In this document: positions 10,066-21,634 of the stretch, piece by piece
Layout: each line of letters begins with the position of its first letter
Position numbering within the stretch: the stretch's first letter is position 1
Origin: Cepaea nemoralis
Lineage: Eukaryota; Mollusca; Gastropoda; Stylommatophora; Helicidae
DNA length: 64,000 nt
Reading direction: 5' to 3'
Assembly: GCA_014155875.1 (NCBI GenBank)
Contig: JACEFZ010012577.1
Coordinates: forward strand, 435,279-499,278
Position numbers and translations under genes: made by a program
The notes under the pieces: model-generated
The model's input: the letters and a program-made list of their open reading frames with translations, nothing else
Told to the model about the DNA's origin: nothing
The model's database searches: none

Positions 10066-11212
10066 AAAGCATTTCTCGTATACTATTGTCAGGTTTTCTC
10101 TTTTTTTCTCTCATACTATTGTCAGCTTTTCTCTTATTCTATTGTCAGGTTTTCTCTTATACTATTGTCAGCTTTTCTCTCATACTATTGTCAGCTTTTC
10201 TCTCATACTATTGCCAGGTTTTCTCTCATACTATTATCAGGTCTTCTCTCATACTATTCTCAGGTTTTCTCTTATACTATTCTCAGCTTTTCTCTCATAC
10301 TATTGTCAGCTTTTCTCGTATATTATTGTCAGATTTTCTCTTATACTTTTGTCAGGTTGTCTCTTATTCTATTGTCAGGTTGTCACTCATACTATTGTCA
10401 GGTTGTCACTCATACTATTGTCAGGTTGTCACTCATACTATTATCAGGTTGTCACTCATACTATTGCCAGCTTTTCTCTCATACTATTATCAGGTTTTCT
10501 CTCATACCATTCTCAGGTTTTCTCTCATACTATTCTCAGCTTTTCTCTCATACTATTGTCAGATTTTCTCGTATATTATTGTCAGCTTTTCTCTCATACT
10601 ATTGCCAGCTTTTCTCTCATACTATTATCAGGTTTTCTCTCATACTATTCTCAGGTTTTCTCTTATACTATTCTCAGCTTTTCTCTCATACTATTGTCAG
10701 CTTTTCTCGTATATTATTGTCAGATTTTCTCTTATACTGTTGTCAGGTTTTCTCTTATACTATTGTCAGGTTGTCTCTTATTCTACTGTCAGGTTTTCTC
10801 TTATTTTATTGTCAGGTTGTCTCTTATTCTATTGTCAGGTTGTCACTCATACTATTGTCAGGTTGTCTCTTATTCTATTGTCAGGTTGTCTCTCATACTA
10901 TTGTCAGGTTTTCTCTTATTCTATTGTCAGGTGTTCTCTTATTCTATTGTCAGGTTGTCTCTCATACTATTGTCAGGTTGTCTCTCATACTATTGTCAGG
11001 TTTTCTCTTATTCTATTGTCAGGTTGTCTCTTATTCTATTGTCAGGTTGTCTCTTATTCTATTGTCAGATTTTCTCTTATTCTATTGTCAGGTGTTCTCT
11101 TATTCTATTGTCAGGTTGTCTCTTATACTATTGTCAGGTTGTCTCTCATACTATTGTCAGGTTTTCTCTTATTCTATTGTCAGGTTGTCTCTCATACTAT
11201 TGTCAGATGTTC
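10066..11212. repeat. 23-bp minisatellite, about 50 copies, three open forward frames
   Basis: The unit contains 'TCTCATACTATTGTCAG' plus six variable bases. Variation is concentrated at a few sites (CATAC/TATTC, GTCAG/CTCAG, GGTT/GCTT). The unit is 23 bp and not divisible by three, yet it has no stop in any forward frame, so all three forward frames stay open for about 400 codons. None has domain content. Confidence 0.95.
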
Positions 11213-11215
11213 TCA

Positions 11216-11318
11216 CTGTTTGTCCTATCCAGCGCCAGTGTCGTCTCTTCACCTCTTGGGGCGCTCTAATCCATTCGGTCTTGCTGACCTCCCGTGACCC
11301 TTTGAAAGTATAAAGTTT
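11216..11318 (+). mobile_element. LINE 3'-tail fragment, TTCG-tail family
   Basis: The end 'CCTTTGAAAGTATAAAGTTT' followed by TTCA/TTCG repeats resembles 62170-62240 (plus) and, in reverse, 27297-27375 and 52570-52645. In several copies AATAAAGT sits just before the tail, as at a retrotransposon 3' end. Confidence 0.55.
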
Positions 11319-11610
11319 GTTCATTCGTTCGTTCATTCGTTTGTTCATTCGTTCATTCATTCATTCGATCGTTCGTTCATTTGTTCGTTCATTTTTTCGT
11401 TCGTCCATTCGTTGGTTCATTTGTACATTCGTTAGTTTGTTCGTTCATTCATTCGTTAATTCATTCGTTCGTTCATTCATTCATTCGTTGATTTGTTCAT
11501 TCATTCATTCGTTCATTTGTTCATTCGCTCGTTCATTCATTAATTTATTCGTTCATTCCTTCAATCGTTCGTTCTTTCATTTGTTCCTTTGTTCGTTCAT
11601 TCGTTCGTTC
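11319..11610. repeat. TTCA/TTCG tetranucleotide array on a LINE tail
   Basis: About 290 bp of interrupted GTTC/ATTC units continue directly from the retroelement-like end at 11318. It is best explained as expansion of the tail. Confidence 0.85.
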
Positions 11611-12730
11611 CCTTGGGGTCCCGAAAACACACGGGGGCACTGACCCCAGACACCCACATATTAGGGGCGTGTTTACTATCTATCTCCATGGAAACGAGTA
11701 GGCTGAACACAGCCTCATTACGGACATTAATTAAGCATGACAGTCTGAGTGGCCATGACCTGACATGTTAAGACACGTGATGACATGTTATGACTACAAC
11801 TTGTCTCCCACGGTGCTTTCACCCAGAAGACAAATTGTACTAGGTCTCGCACAACTATAAACCTGTTTATCTTTATATATGCATTTGTTGAAACCTGGTT
11901 ATGTGCTGTTATATTTATATGCTAGATTACAGGTTTGAGAGAAAGGGGGGCCGGTTTAAACAGAAGACAACAATAAACCATTATACAAATATAGTGATGC
12001 ATTATCAATTACTCAGTTTCAGCCAGTTTTGTGCAAGCAGAAAGATTTCGTTTTAAATTTGAAATCTTCTTCTTCTGTTGCGTTCATTCGGAATGTTGTT
12101 TAAAACGTAATTGCGTTGTGGAGGTTTACAACAGAGCGGCGATACTTGAGCCTGTTGGCAGACACATCCGACTTCTGCGGGTATTTGTTGTCCGGGTTAA
12201 CCCTCCCGGATAATTTGAAATTACCGGTTAGATAACAATGCTCCACAGTCAAACAAACCTGTGACTATGTGTTTTAATTGCTTCGGCTAAAGTATTTATC
12301 ATGTATTTATCATGTATTCACTTCCTATGATAAATAACTTTGTAGTATGCACCTGACGAAATATAGCGAAAAGTGCCAGGCCATAAAGAGTGTATTATAT
12401 TGTCTGTGGCTTCTGACGGACGAGTCTAAAACAAAAGTGGTGACGGAGACATGGCGGGGATGACGTAATTTACTGCAACAAACAAGATCCGGGTGTCGGC
12501 TCTTCTACAGGTCGAAGTCCACTTGTTCCTGCAGCGAGGCGCTGTCGTCATTTGTAGGCGAGAGGTTCGATCAAGGTCGGTAACTATAACTTTCCATGTT
12601 GTCTAGTGCGTCCTCTAGTCTCTAATTATTACACATACTTCTGTGAGCGCCAAACAATGTGTGTAATTATATATGAACTGTCTTGGTGGCCTCACAGTGT
12701 TCCCCAATTGCTATTGATGTGTAATACCAG
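11611..12730. other. Unrecognised unique DNA
   Basis: About 1.1 kb of non-repetitive sequence with no convincing coding frame. A direct repeat of 'ATTTATCATGTATT' lies at about 12294-12317. Confidence 0.4.
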
Positions 12731-12910
12731 TTAATCTTTGGTCCCACAGAACAATTCTTCAATAAGTTAATCTTTGGTTCTACAGAATAACACTTCGACG
12801 AGTTAATCTTTAGTTCTACTGAACAGTTCGTCAACGAGTTAATCTTTATTTCTATAGAACAGCTCTTCAACGAGTTAATCTTTAGTTCTACAGAACAACT
12901 CTTCAAAGAG
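12731..12910. repeat. 36-bp tandem repeat, five copies
   Basis: Five exact-length units each begin 'TTAATCTTT' and contain 'ACAGAACA' and 'TTCAACGAG'. They are moderately diverged. The minus strand reads a 12-residue repeat (like 'CSVELKINSLK'). The unit length is a multiple of three and the 79-codon frame is intact, but nothing else suggests a gene. Confidence 0.9.
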
Positions 12911-13045
12911 TTAACATGAAAGAGGTTAGACTAACGGTGGTTTGGGGCAGTTATAAGAGAGCCTTCAGCATAAACATCGAGTCTCCCCTCACATCTCTCA
13001 ACTAAACTTGCACCGAAAGAAGCATGAAGATACATAAATATAGGG

Positions 13046-14168
13046 TGACAGTGATTGAGTGGGGCACGGCAGTGATTGAGTGGGGCACGGCAGTGATTGA
13101 GTGGGGCACGGCAGTGATTGAGTGAGGCACGTCAGTGATTGAGTGGGGCACGGTAGTGATTGAGTGGGGCACGGCAGTGATTGAGTGGGGCACGACAGTG
13201 ATTGAGTGGGGCACGACAGTGATTGATTGGGGCACGGCAGTGATTGAGTCCGGCACGGCAGTGATTGAGTGAGGCACGTCAGTGATTGAGTGTGGCACGA
13301 CAGTGATTGAGTGGGGCACGGCAGTGATTGAGTGTGGCACGGCAGTGATTGAGTGGGGCACGACAGTGATTGAGTGGGGCACGGCAGTGATTGAGTGGGG
13401 CACGGCAGTGATTGAGTGGGGCACGGCAGTGATTGAGTGGGGCACGACAGTGATTGAGTGGGGCACGGCAGTGATTGAGTTGGGCACGGCAGTGATTGAG
13501 TCCGGCACGGCAGTGAATGAGTGGGGCACAACAGTGATTGAGTGGGGCACGACAGTGATTGAGTCCGGCACGGCAGTGATTGAGTTGGGCACGACAGTGA
13601 TTGAGTGGGGCACGGCAGTGATTGAGTGGGGCACGGCAGTGATTGAGTGAGGCACGGCAGTGATTGATTCCGGCACGTCATTGACTGAGTGGGGCACGGA
13701 AGTGATTGAGTGGGGCACGGCAGTGATTGAGTGGGGCACGACAGTGATTGAGTGGGGCACGGCAGTGATTGAGTGGGGCACGACAGTGATTGAGTGGGGC
13801 ACGACAGTGATTGAGTGGGGCACGTCAGTTATTGAGTGAGGCACGTTAGTGATTGAGTGGGGCACGGCAGTGATTGAGTGGGGCACGGCAGTGATTGAGT
13901 GGGCACGGCAGTGATTGAGTGGAGTACGGCAGTGATTGAGTGGGGCACGACAGTGATTGAGTGGGGCACAGCAGTGATTGAGTGGGGCGGGGCACAGCAG
14001 TGATTGAGTGGGGCACGACAGTGATTGAGTGGGGCACGGCAGTGATTGAGTGGGGCACGGCAGTGATTGAGTGGGGCACAGCAGTGATTGAGTAGGGCAC
14101 AGCAGTGATTGAGTGGGGCACAGCAGTGATTGAGTGGGGCACGGCAGTGATTGAGTGAGGCACGGCAG
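13046..14168. repeat. 21-bp minisatellite, about 53 copies
   Basis: The unit is 'GTGATTGAGTGGGGCACGG' plus CA. Variants GGCACGA, TCCGGCA, TTGGGCA and GTCA recur. Occasional one-base losses near 13900 shift the minus-strand frames. The long minus-strand frames (227 and 391 codons) are consequences of the repeat. Confidence 0.97.
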
Positions 14169-14274
14169 ATCAAGCACACATAGAAAGTGATTTACTTGCT
14201 GAAGTGCTGTTATGTAGAACCAAAGACTAACACTCTATGACACTGGCAGCGATATAATTAACTGGAGGGAGATA

Positions 14275-14664
14275 TGATGGAGACAGAGAGAGGAGAAAGA
14301 GACAGAGAGAGACACACATTGAGAGACGGACACACATAGAGAGGAGGGGAGAGAGACAGGGACAGAGAGTGATGAATATATAGAGAGCGTGAGACAGAGA
14401 GAGAGAGACACATACAGAGAGGAGGAAGCAGAGTGATATAGACAGAGAGAGGAGTGAGACAGAGAGAGGCGTAGAAACAGTAATAGATAGACAGATATAC
14501 AGAGAGACACACAACGAAAGATCAGAGAGAGAAAACGTAGAGACAATGACAGAGAGAAACAGGGAACGAGAGAGAGGGCGAGAGAATGAGTGAGGGGAGA
14601 TGGTAAGAGACAAACAGAGATATATGGAGATAGAAGAGAGAGAAAGAGAGAGAGAGAGAGAGAA

Positions 14665-14701
<37 letters not shown>

Positions 14702-14703
14702 AA
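14275..14703. repeat. Degenerate GA-rich array
   Basis: GAGA units interrupted by ACAC, TATA and CG substitutions, ending in purer (GA)n at 14633-14700. Confidence 0.9.
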
Positions 14704-14997
14704 CCGTCAACTATTTAAGGGAGACAAACATGTACAAATATGGTTACTTGCATTTTCGTGGTTATTCCCCTTGTATAAAAAGCCCAGATATAACATTAAC
14801 TCACGCACAACTGTGCGAACCTATGGCTTGTTAGACAGTTGTAAGACAGATTCCAGAGAGTTAAGGACGTCCAGAATAGTAGGACATCAGTTAATGACAG
14901 TTGTCAGATAGTAGTAAGTAGTCTGCCTTATTCTTAAGGACAGTTGTAAGACAAATGAAGACAGACGCAAACATATTTGATATACGATAGAGACGAT
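14704..14997. other. Spacer with three copies of a short motif
   Basis: 'GACAGTTGTAAGACA'-like words occur near 14838, 14898 (variant) and 14940. Nothing else is recognised. Confidence 0.4.
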
Positions 14998-15845
14998 ACG
15001 CCGAGGTGGCCAAAATGGTTAATGCCATCGCCATTAAACTTTTTCTGATGACCGCGGTAGCGGGTTCGTTACACACGCCTGTCAGTTGGACTGTAAAGTT
15101 GACTTCTCGTCCAGAAAATAATGGCAAAATCATCATCATCATCATCATCATCAAGTGCCCTGCCAGCTGGCGTAGGTCTTCATGTCTCGCCACAGATCGC
15201 GGTCTTTGGTGTTCTGGATCAATTCTGCTGATGATATTCCTCCATGCCACCGTCTCAGTCCATCCAGTATCATCTCTCTTGGTCGGCCTATTCCTCTCTT
15301 CCCCTCGATCTTTCCAGTTGTCACGATCTTCTCCAAAGCTTCTCTTCTCAACACATGACCGAGGAAAGCTGTTTGTCTCATGTTTATGGTTGAATATATT
15401 GTTCTAGTTTCATTAGCCTCTTTCAGGGAATTGTTGTTATTTTACGCTGGCAGTCTAAGAAATTTGCAACATTCGTCTTAGGGACGACATCTCTGTGGCT
15501 TCCAAGTTCTCCCTAATTTGTTTATTTACATTCCAAGATTCACAGCCATTCAGCAAAACAGGTTCTATATAGCATTTCAGCACTCTCTTTCTTACATTCA
15601 GTTATAGTGATTTATTGCATAAGATACTCTTCATTTTCTGAAATGCGGCTTTTGCTTGCCCTATTCTGCTCTAAACCTCTGTTGTGTATCTTCCATCTGA
15701 TGTTATAAATGCTGCTAGATATTTACAACTATCCACTTGGTTAAGAATGCTCCTTTCTGTTGCCATTTGTCACGTAAGCGAACTATTGGACGTAATTTTG
15801 ACCAGGAGTTGGGAATGATTGCAACATCCTGCACAGTACATTCGA
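14998..15845 (+). mobile_element. SINE C, split by a LINE insertion
   Basis: The left part, 14998-15128, has a tRNA-like head (box A-like 'CGAGGTGGCCAAAATGG', box B-like 'GCGGGTTCGTTAC') and the tail start 'AGTTGGACTGTAAAGTTGAC'. It stops at 'AATAATGGCAA'. The right part, from about 15769, resumes with 'CGAACTATTGGACGTAATTT' and ends near 15845. The sequence between is the LINE relic at 15130-15768. I see no clear duplication. Confidence 0.65.
15130..15768 (-). pseudogene. LINE reverse transcriptase C-terminus, ATG-tail family (copy 2)
   Basis: On the minus strand, 15381-15151 reads 'FLGHVLRREALEKIVTTGKI', then 'GKRGIGRPREMILDGLRRW' and 'TKDRDLWRDMKTYASWQGT', a classic C-terminal tail of non-LTR retrotransposon ORF2 (GH-hL-R ... 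GRPR--hLDG--RW ... DR--WR). A stop follows, then a (TGA)n tail (the ATC run at 15129-15153). Sequence up to about 15768 continues the element 5' but is out of frame. It inserted into a SINE and is 5'-truncated, lacking the catalytic RT motifs. Confidence 0.8.
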
Positions 15846-16150
15846 CCTTTTAATATGATAGAGAGCGGCCACGCTAGAAGACAGTTGCTTTTGTCCAAGA
15901 ATACAAGTCTGGCTTTACAAGGGAGTTAAAATATATATGCACTCTCCTTCTTAATCTTCTTTTATCCTTCACTTCCCGTGCTTCTTCTTTAATCTTAATC
16001 TTTCCCTCTTCCTCCTTCTTCTTCTTCTTCTGTTCCTCCGCCTTTTTCTCCCACCCCCTTTCTGCTTCTCGTGCTCTTTCGTCTCTTCATCTTCAAGTTG
16101 CTTATTCTTCTCGTCCTCTATCGACTCCTTCTCCTTCTCCTCCTCCTTAA
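15846..16150. other. Spacer with TTC-rich stretch
   Basis: 15995-16150 is a degenerate TTC/TCC tract. The minus-strand frame through it is Lys/Glu/Arg-rich low complexity. Confidence 0.6.
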
Positions 16151-17400
16151 CCTTATCCCCCATCGGTGCATAGTTCTCCAGCCAACCAGCGCCAGGTGGT
16201 CCTATTTTTGCTTTGTTCAGCCTCCTCCATACCCGCCCCGTGTTGCTCATCTGTGACGAAACGCGATTATCTGTCTTGGGTCGTCAGGATTCCGCACTAT
16301 TTTGGCGCGTCATCGGGGACTTTCCCAGCTAAGAATAGACTGAGGGAAGCCGATGAAGGACTTACGATCTAGAATATTCTCGAAACACCGAAATTCGAGT
16401 AACCCGTGATGCTGGGTATCGCTCTAAATTCTCGTGCAGAGAGATCTAGAAACTCTAGGCGGGGAATGACGGTTTTCCCGAGAAAGTATCTTTTCTCGAG
16501 AAGCACTCGCTTCTAGTGCGCATTGAGTTGGCACGAAGCGGGAATGTGGCTAAATCAGTCATTCACTTACTGTCGTTGCCACAGAGCAGACGCAGGCCGA
16601 ATGTGAGCCGTTTCGTGTGCGTCTCCCCTCAACCATTATGCGGCTGACTGTAAGATCAAGGAAGCTGCGAAGCCCTTGAAACAGTTCGGAGCTGTCTGGA
16701 GATCTGGTTGTCCAATACAGGTAGATAATTGTTTAAATCATTTAACTTTGTACGTGTGTTCCACACGCCATTGTTCTAACCTCATTACCTATGCGGATGT
16801 CCTTGCATACTAATTAGCAAACCGATCGATAACGCAGTTGATGGCGAATCGTGTTTGTTTACCGTGTGCTCGCGAAACAGCTGTTAGAAACGCCGTATTG
16901 TGATGTAGGCGATTTGGGTTCCAAATATGTGTACCATATTTTGACAATCGTTACATCTATTAGGTTGCTGTGTTAGAATAAAACCTAGTTACTTGTGCCG
17001 GATGGAAACCTAGATTAGTTCAGTCAGTTGCTGAAGCCCGAAGAACGGTTAGAAAACCAGGTAAGTGGGTAGGTGGAGTTTCAGACAAAATTGTGCTTAG
17101 TTACTAAGTAAAGGAAGAACTTAGTTCTGTGCCACCAGGAACGATGTAACTATGGTGTAATAACTTAATAGTGAATTCATTGTGTGGAACAGCGGATTTC
17201 TGTGTCAAGGTAAGTTGCTTTGGTGCTATCTTTATATATATATCTATGATGGGACATTGTGTGCAGATATATTAGATCATGGCATGTGATACTTCCTGGA
17301 GTAAGTCCGAACGCCGAATAGGTCGTCGCGAGATAACACTGCGTGCCGTCGCGATATAAATGTGCGTTCTGAAATCTTGTCTCAGCTATCCTGTCTCTTT
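16151..17400. other. Unique DNA with two splice-donor matches
   Basis: There is no open frame of note. Two strong 5' splice-site matches lie in plus orientation: 'CCAGGTAAGTG' at about 17057-17067 and 'CAAGGTAAGTT' at about 17207-17217. Near 16303 'TTTTGGCGCGTCATCGGGGA' resembles the primer-binding context just after a 5' LTR in some Ty3-type elements. I could find neither a repeated LTR nor gag/pol. It may be a non-coding 5' exon region or a dead element. Confidence 0.3.
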
Positions 17401-19600
17401 CGTACTGGCGCTAGGGTGAGTGAATGCTCAGGTGCTGGAAGTATGGAAGGATGCTAGGAGGCTGTATGAGACTGGGGAAATATAGAATATGGGGGAGGTA
17501 AAAGCAAGTTATGAAAGTATGTGTTGGTAGGCCAAGCCAACGATGAAGTTCCATCCATGCCAAGGCTAAACCACTTGGGGAGGACAGAACTGGAAGATTA
17601 CCCTTGGAACATGTGGGGAACATGTATTTTCAAGAAGGCTTCTTGACTCTAAGGCAGAGTCTGATAAGAAGAGTTTGCTAGGGCTGGGGCAGGTGGTCCC
17701 ACCAGCAAACAGGCTTGTGTACATAGTGGATGAGATCATGTCCTATTCCTATATCCCGAGGGATGGGATATTGATCCAGCTTATGTTTCTTAATGTACAT
17801 TGATGATGTTAGGACCGAGTCTAGGGACTCTTTACCTATGTTTAGTTCAATTAACTTAGAACTATAATAACAGCCTTGTATCACTACTGACGTTAGCGAC
17901 GACTGGTAGATGATTAGGGAGAGGTGAGACCAAAGATCAGACTCGTCATTCTGATTTCTTGCTCTGTTTGACGGGCTGTTCTGTGAGGCCAGCTGACATT
18001 TGCAAACCCATGCTATACTACTCTCCATATAGAGATAATGCTTTAGTTATATGTATAACTAAGTAGCATGACTGAGGGTTGAGTAGTTATTGGTAGGATG
18101 CATGTGGACTTATGTTTGGGCCAGTATACTCTCACCGGTCGCTCTTCCTTTTCAGGAGTTTGCCTGTTGAGGAACCAGTCAACTATAATGTTGTTGGCAG
18201 GAAACCACTTCGTGTGACAGAGCGAAGGGTTCAGTTCTTTACTTATCACGCCAGACTCAACCACATCAGGTACCCAATATTGATTCACCATGAGGGAAGG
18301 TTGCCTCAAGACATACAACCACCCTGAAGGTGCCCGTGTGGAAAGTGATGGTTTGTGATTATTCTGATAAATAGACGACATTCTGTTTTGTTATGAACAG
18401 TTCAGCATGTTGAGTAATCATGCTCAACGACAGGGAACACCGGTCCGTCTAAAGTGACGGGGGTTCTGCCTAAACGCAGAAGTAACTGATCTTCAGACAC
18501 TTGAATGGTTCTTTGGACAGCTCTAGTGGCAGGTCTTGAGAAGAACTTCACCAAGTAGTGACATGTGTCAAGATAACCCGGTGGAAGGGACTATGGGATT
18601 ATAGTCCAACCTGAATTGTTGCTGTAAAATAGATGTCTAATTCTATTAATGTACTGTTGCAGTATCAAGATTATCAACTGTGTTCTAAAAGGACTCAGTA
18701 ACATTTTAGTAGCCATATCTGATTCTACAAGCAGTGTGACTGTAGGAGACCATTGAATTGGTCTGTGACACTTTTCCATTCATGTTCCGGTGCTGTGATA
18801 AAGGGACCATTAAATTGGTCAATACCATAGCGGTTCTGCAGTAAGACTGTGTGATGAGTGACAGACCATTAGCTTGGTCAGTGATTCGTTAAGTTCTTCG
18901 AAGTAACGACTACTTGGAGTCAAGTCCAGGAGGATTGTCTTCCAACTGGTATTGTTCGAGAAGTGTATTAACAGTGACTCCGTGGGAGTGATAGAGATGC
19001 AGTTGGTCCAGTGAAGTGTGGTCCAGCAGTGACTCGAGTGTTGTGGATCCACGCTCTGGAGACAGAGTGGTCTCCAAGGTTCTAGTCATCTCACTGGAAG
19101 GAAGCCGGGTGAGTGGCGGACCGACTGGACGGGACATCTGCATCCAATCTACTTCTCAACTCGATGAAGATACCTACATCTCTGAGTCTATCTCTACTCT
19201 ATCTTCTATTTGTGTAAATAGATTCTTCTATCAGGATGTTCATTTCAGTTCTATATTCTCAGGGGTAGAATAAACTTAATGTAAGTTGACTTGCTCTTTG
19301 TATAATGATTGAGTGTGGTCTCGGACGATGCCTCAGTGTTCATTGTTCCACAGGTGTAGGTAGTTAGTGGGGGTCTAGAATCTGGAGGGGCTTGTAGACG
19401 TAATTAACTAATATGAGATCAACCACAGAGGAAAAATGTGTATCTGCTCATCCAACCCCTGGGGCTAGAATACACGGGAGTGCCAGAGACACCTAGGGTG
19501 TGGTTCACTCACACTACCCAAGGTGAACTCGTCTTTGTCTCTATATTTTCCATATCTAATCCCTACAGATGAATCAGTTGTTGCAGGCAGGCTTAGCAGA
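17401..19600. other. Unrecognised unique DNA
   Basis: About 2.2 kb with no array. Overlapping short frames on both strands show no domain. A loose palindromic word, 'GACCATTAAATTGGTC'-like, recurs near 18750, 18807 and 18863, hinting at old internal duplication. Confidence 0.35.
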
Positions 19601-19603
19601 TAG

Positions 19604-19607
19604 ACGT

Positions 19608-19660
<53 letters not shown>

Positions 19661-19719
19661 ACGAAAGAAAGAAAGAAAAAAAAAGAAAGAAAGAAAAGAA
19701 AGAAAGAAAGAAAGAAAGC
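19604..19719. repeat. Compound (CAGA)n / (GAAA)n microsatellite
   Basis: Fifty-odd bases of CAGA units switch to interrupted GAAA units. The same CAGA-GAAA pairing occurs at the start of the 1.1-2.4 kb array. Confidence 0.95.
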
Positions 19720-20335
19720 ACTACCCACATTCACACACACACCACCATCAACCACCTCCAGCAGGCTGTCCCCACCACCGACTGTCCATGATTCTCTCCC
19801 ACACAACACGAACAACCGACATTAGCCAATACCCAACCCCACACCTGCCCTTGACACAATGCCAGATAGATCACGTGACAAACGCCACAAACTGTAACAC
19901 ATAATTGGCGCCAAATCTACATCACGTGACGTTTCCGTACCTACCCGGTCCGGTTTTTTTTTTTTTTCATGAATGAACAAGGTTAATGAATCGGCACAAA
20001 TGTACCTCCCCCGCCAGGTAGGATTCGCAGGCTGGTGTCAGGTTTGGCCGCGGGTTCGTTTACTGGGTTGATACATAGGTGGCAAGGTCAAGGTGACTTA
20101 ACCTGTAGCAAACATTTAGTGTTCCATGTGTGTAAGGCATTTGGGCGTTTATAAACCAGCTGTCTTCTGTCTTTGTTTCTTGTATTTGTTGGCCGATGAG
20201 GGCTACTTGCCGCAACGTTCTATGTTTTCCGAACTGTGTTCTGTTGCATTACTTTGTGTTCTTTTATGCTGTTTACACTGAGTGGGGTATGCGATTGTGT
20301 TTGTTATTCGTGCGACTTTAAATAGTGGTTGTTTA
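19720..20335. other. Unrecognised spacer
   Basis: Unique sequence containing a short poly(T) near 19955. No gene is seen. Confidence 0.4.
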
Positions 20336-20893
20336 GTTGTTAGTTGGTAGCTTCGTAGGTAGGTGGTTAGGTAGGTAGTTGGATAGGCAGGGAGGTTGGT
20401 TAGTGGGTAGGTAGATTGGTTGATTAGCGGGTTGGTTGGTAAGTAAGTAGGGAGATTGGTTGGTTGGTATGTTAGTAGGTAGATAGAATGGTTGATTGGT
20501 ATGTAGGTTTATTGGCTGATAGGTAGGTAGGTTGGTTGATAGGTAGGTTGGCTGGGAGGTAGGCAGGTAGGTATGCAGGCTGGTTGGTAGGTTGGTTAGT
20601 AGGTAGGTTGGCAGGTTAGTTGGTAAATAGGTTGGTTGTTAGTTAGTTGACTGATAGCTAGGTGTATAGATTGGTGGGTAGGCTGGTCTGGTAGGTTGGT
20701 TGATTGATAGATTGGTAAGAAGATTGGTAGGTCGGTTTGTTGGTAGATTGGTTGGTTAGTTGACTGATCGCTAGGTGTGTAGGTTGGTAGGTAGGCTGGT
20801 CTGGTAGGTTGGTTGGTTGATAATAGATTGGTAGGAAGGTTGGTTGGTTTGTTGGTAGATTAGTTGGTTAGTTGGTTGGTAGTTAGTCAGTCA
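20336..20893. repeat. Degenerate GGTT/AGGT array
   Basis: About 560 bp of interrupted (GGTT)n/(AGGT)n units with longer near-repeats, such as the segments around 20650-20720 and 20755-20825, which share 'CTAGGTGT', 'GGTAGGCTGGTCTGGTAGG'. Confidence 0.9.
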
Positions 20894-21330
20894 GGTATCG
20901 TCATTGTACACCGAACTATCAGACCATAATTGGCTTCCAACATGGCGCTTTAGTCTAGCGTGTCCCCGTGACTTGATGTTCTCACAGCCTGGTCAAAGTT
21001 GCACAATCACATCCTTCCCCTGCGTCATATACTCGCTCGGTCTCCCCAATGGCGTTTTGGATGTCAGCCTGGACCACCCTTCCCCTCGGGAGTTCAGGAT
21101 CTCAGCCTGGACCACCCTTCCCCTCGGGAGTTCAGGATGTCAGTTAGTCCACTCATCTCCCCCTCCCCAGCAGCCATGCCCACAAACCTACCTGCTCTCT
21201 TGTTTACTCGACACCTTAACCCCCGTGCATCCTGGCCGACTTTGTTCACAGCTCAACAGCCTCGATATTCTTCTTAAGTGATTACGACCTGGTTCAAGAC
21301 TCATATCCGTGTCTTGCTACCAGATGTTAC
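20894..21330. other. Spacer with a 38-bp tandem duplication
   Basis: A 38-bp segment starting 'GGATGTCAGCCTGGACC' at about 21058 is repeated head to tail, followed by a partial third copy. The rest is unrecognised. The 125-codon forward frame has no domain. Confidence 0.6.
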
Positions 21331-21331
21331 A

Positions 21332-21572
21332 AACAGCTCGTTGCATATCCATTACAGGACGTAGCAGTCAACTCCAGCATTTTTTTGGCTGTTTGTGATT
21401 CCTGGGCAAGTTTATGTTCAGTAGTTTTTCATTGCTTTCTGAACGAACGGTGCTCATGCCACTGTACGGAAACCAACGCAAGGCGGTCTGCTGCCAAATC
21501 GCCCGCAGCTGTTTTTCGAGCGCGGTATGCGGGATTACGAATTGCGTCGGTAACTCCTTCGCCACAGAGCCC
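21332..21572 (-). mobile_element. SINE A copy
   Basis: Complement of the family: 'GCATATCCATTACAGGACG' (3' end), 'TCATTGCTTTCTGAACGAAC', then 'GCGCGGTATGCGGGATTACG' (box B/head side) and 'GCCACAGAGCC' at the head. Full-length-like, about 240 bp. I see no clear duplication. Confidence 0.75.
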
Positions 21573-21634
21573 TAGAAGCTGTATATCCTCATAATTGGCA
21601 CTTGTTTACGGTTGTTGTACCATCATGATAAACA

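Noticed and set aside
13002..14177. 391-codon minus-strand frame with a seven-residue repeat
   Set aside because: It is produced by the 21-bp array. It shifts frame at indels in the array and has no unique flank.
17678..18381. Host gene from the 116- and 112-codon minus-strand frames
   Set aside because: No domain, no supporting splice structure, and overlapping open frames on the other strand.
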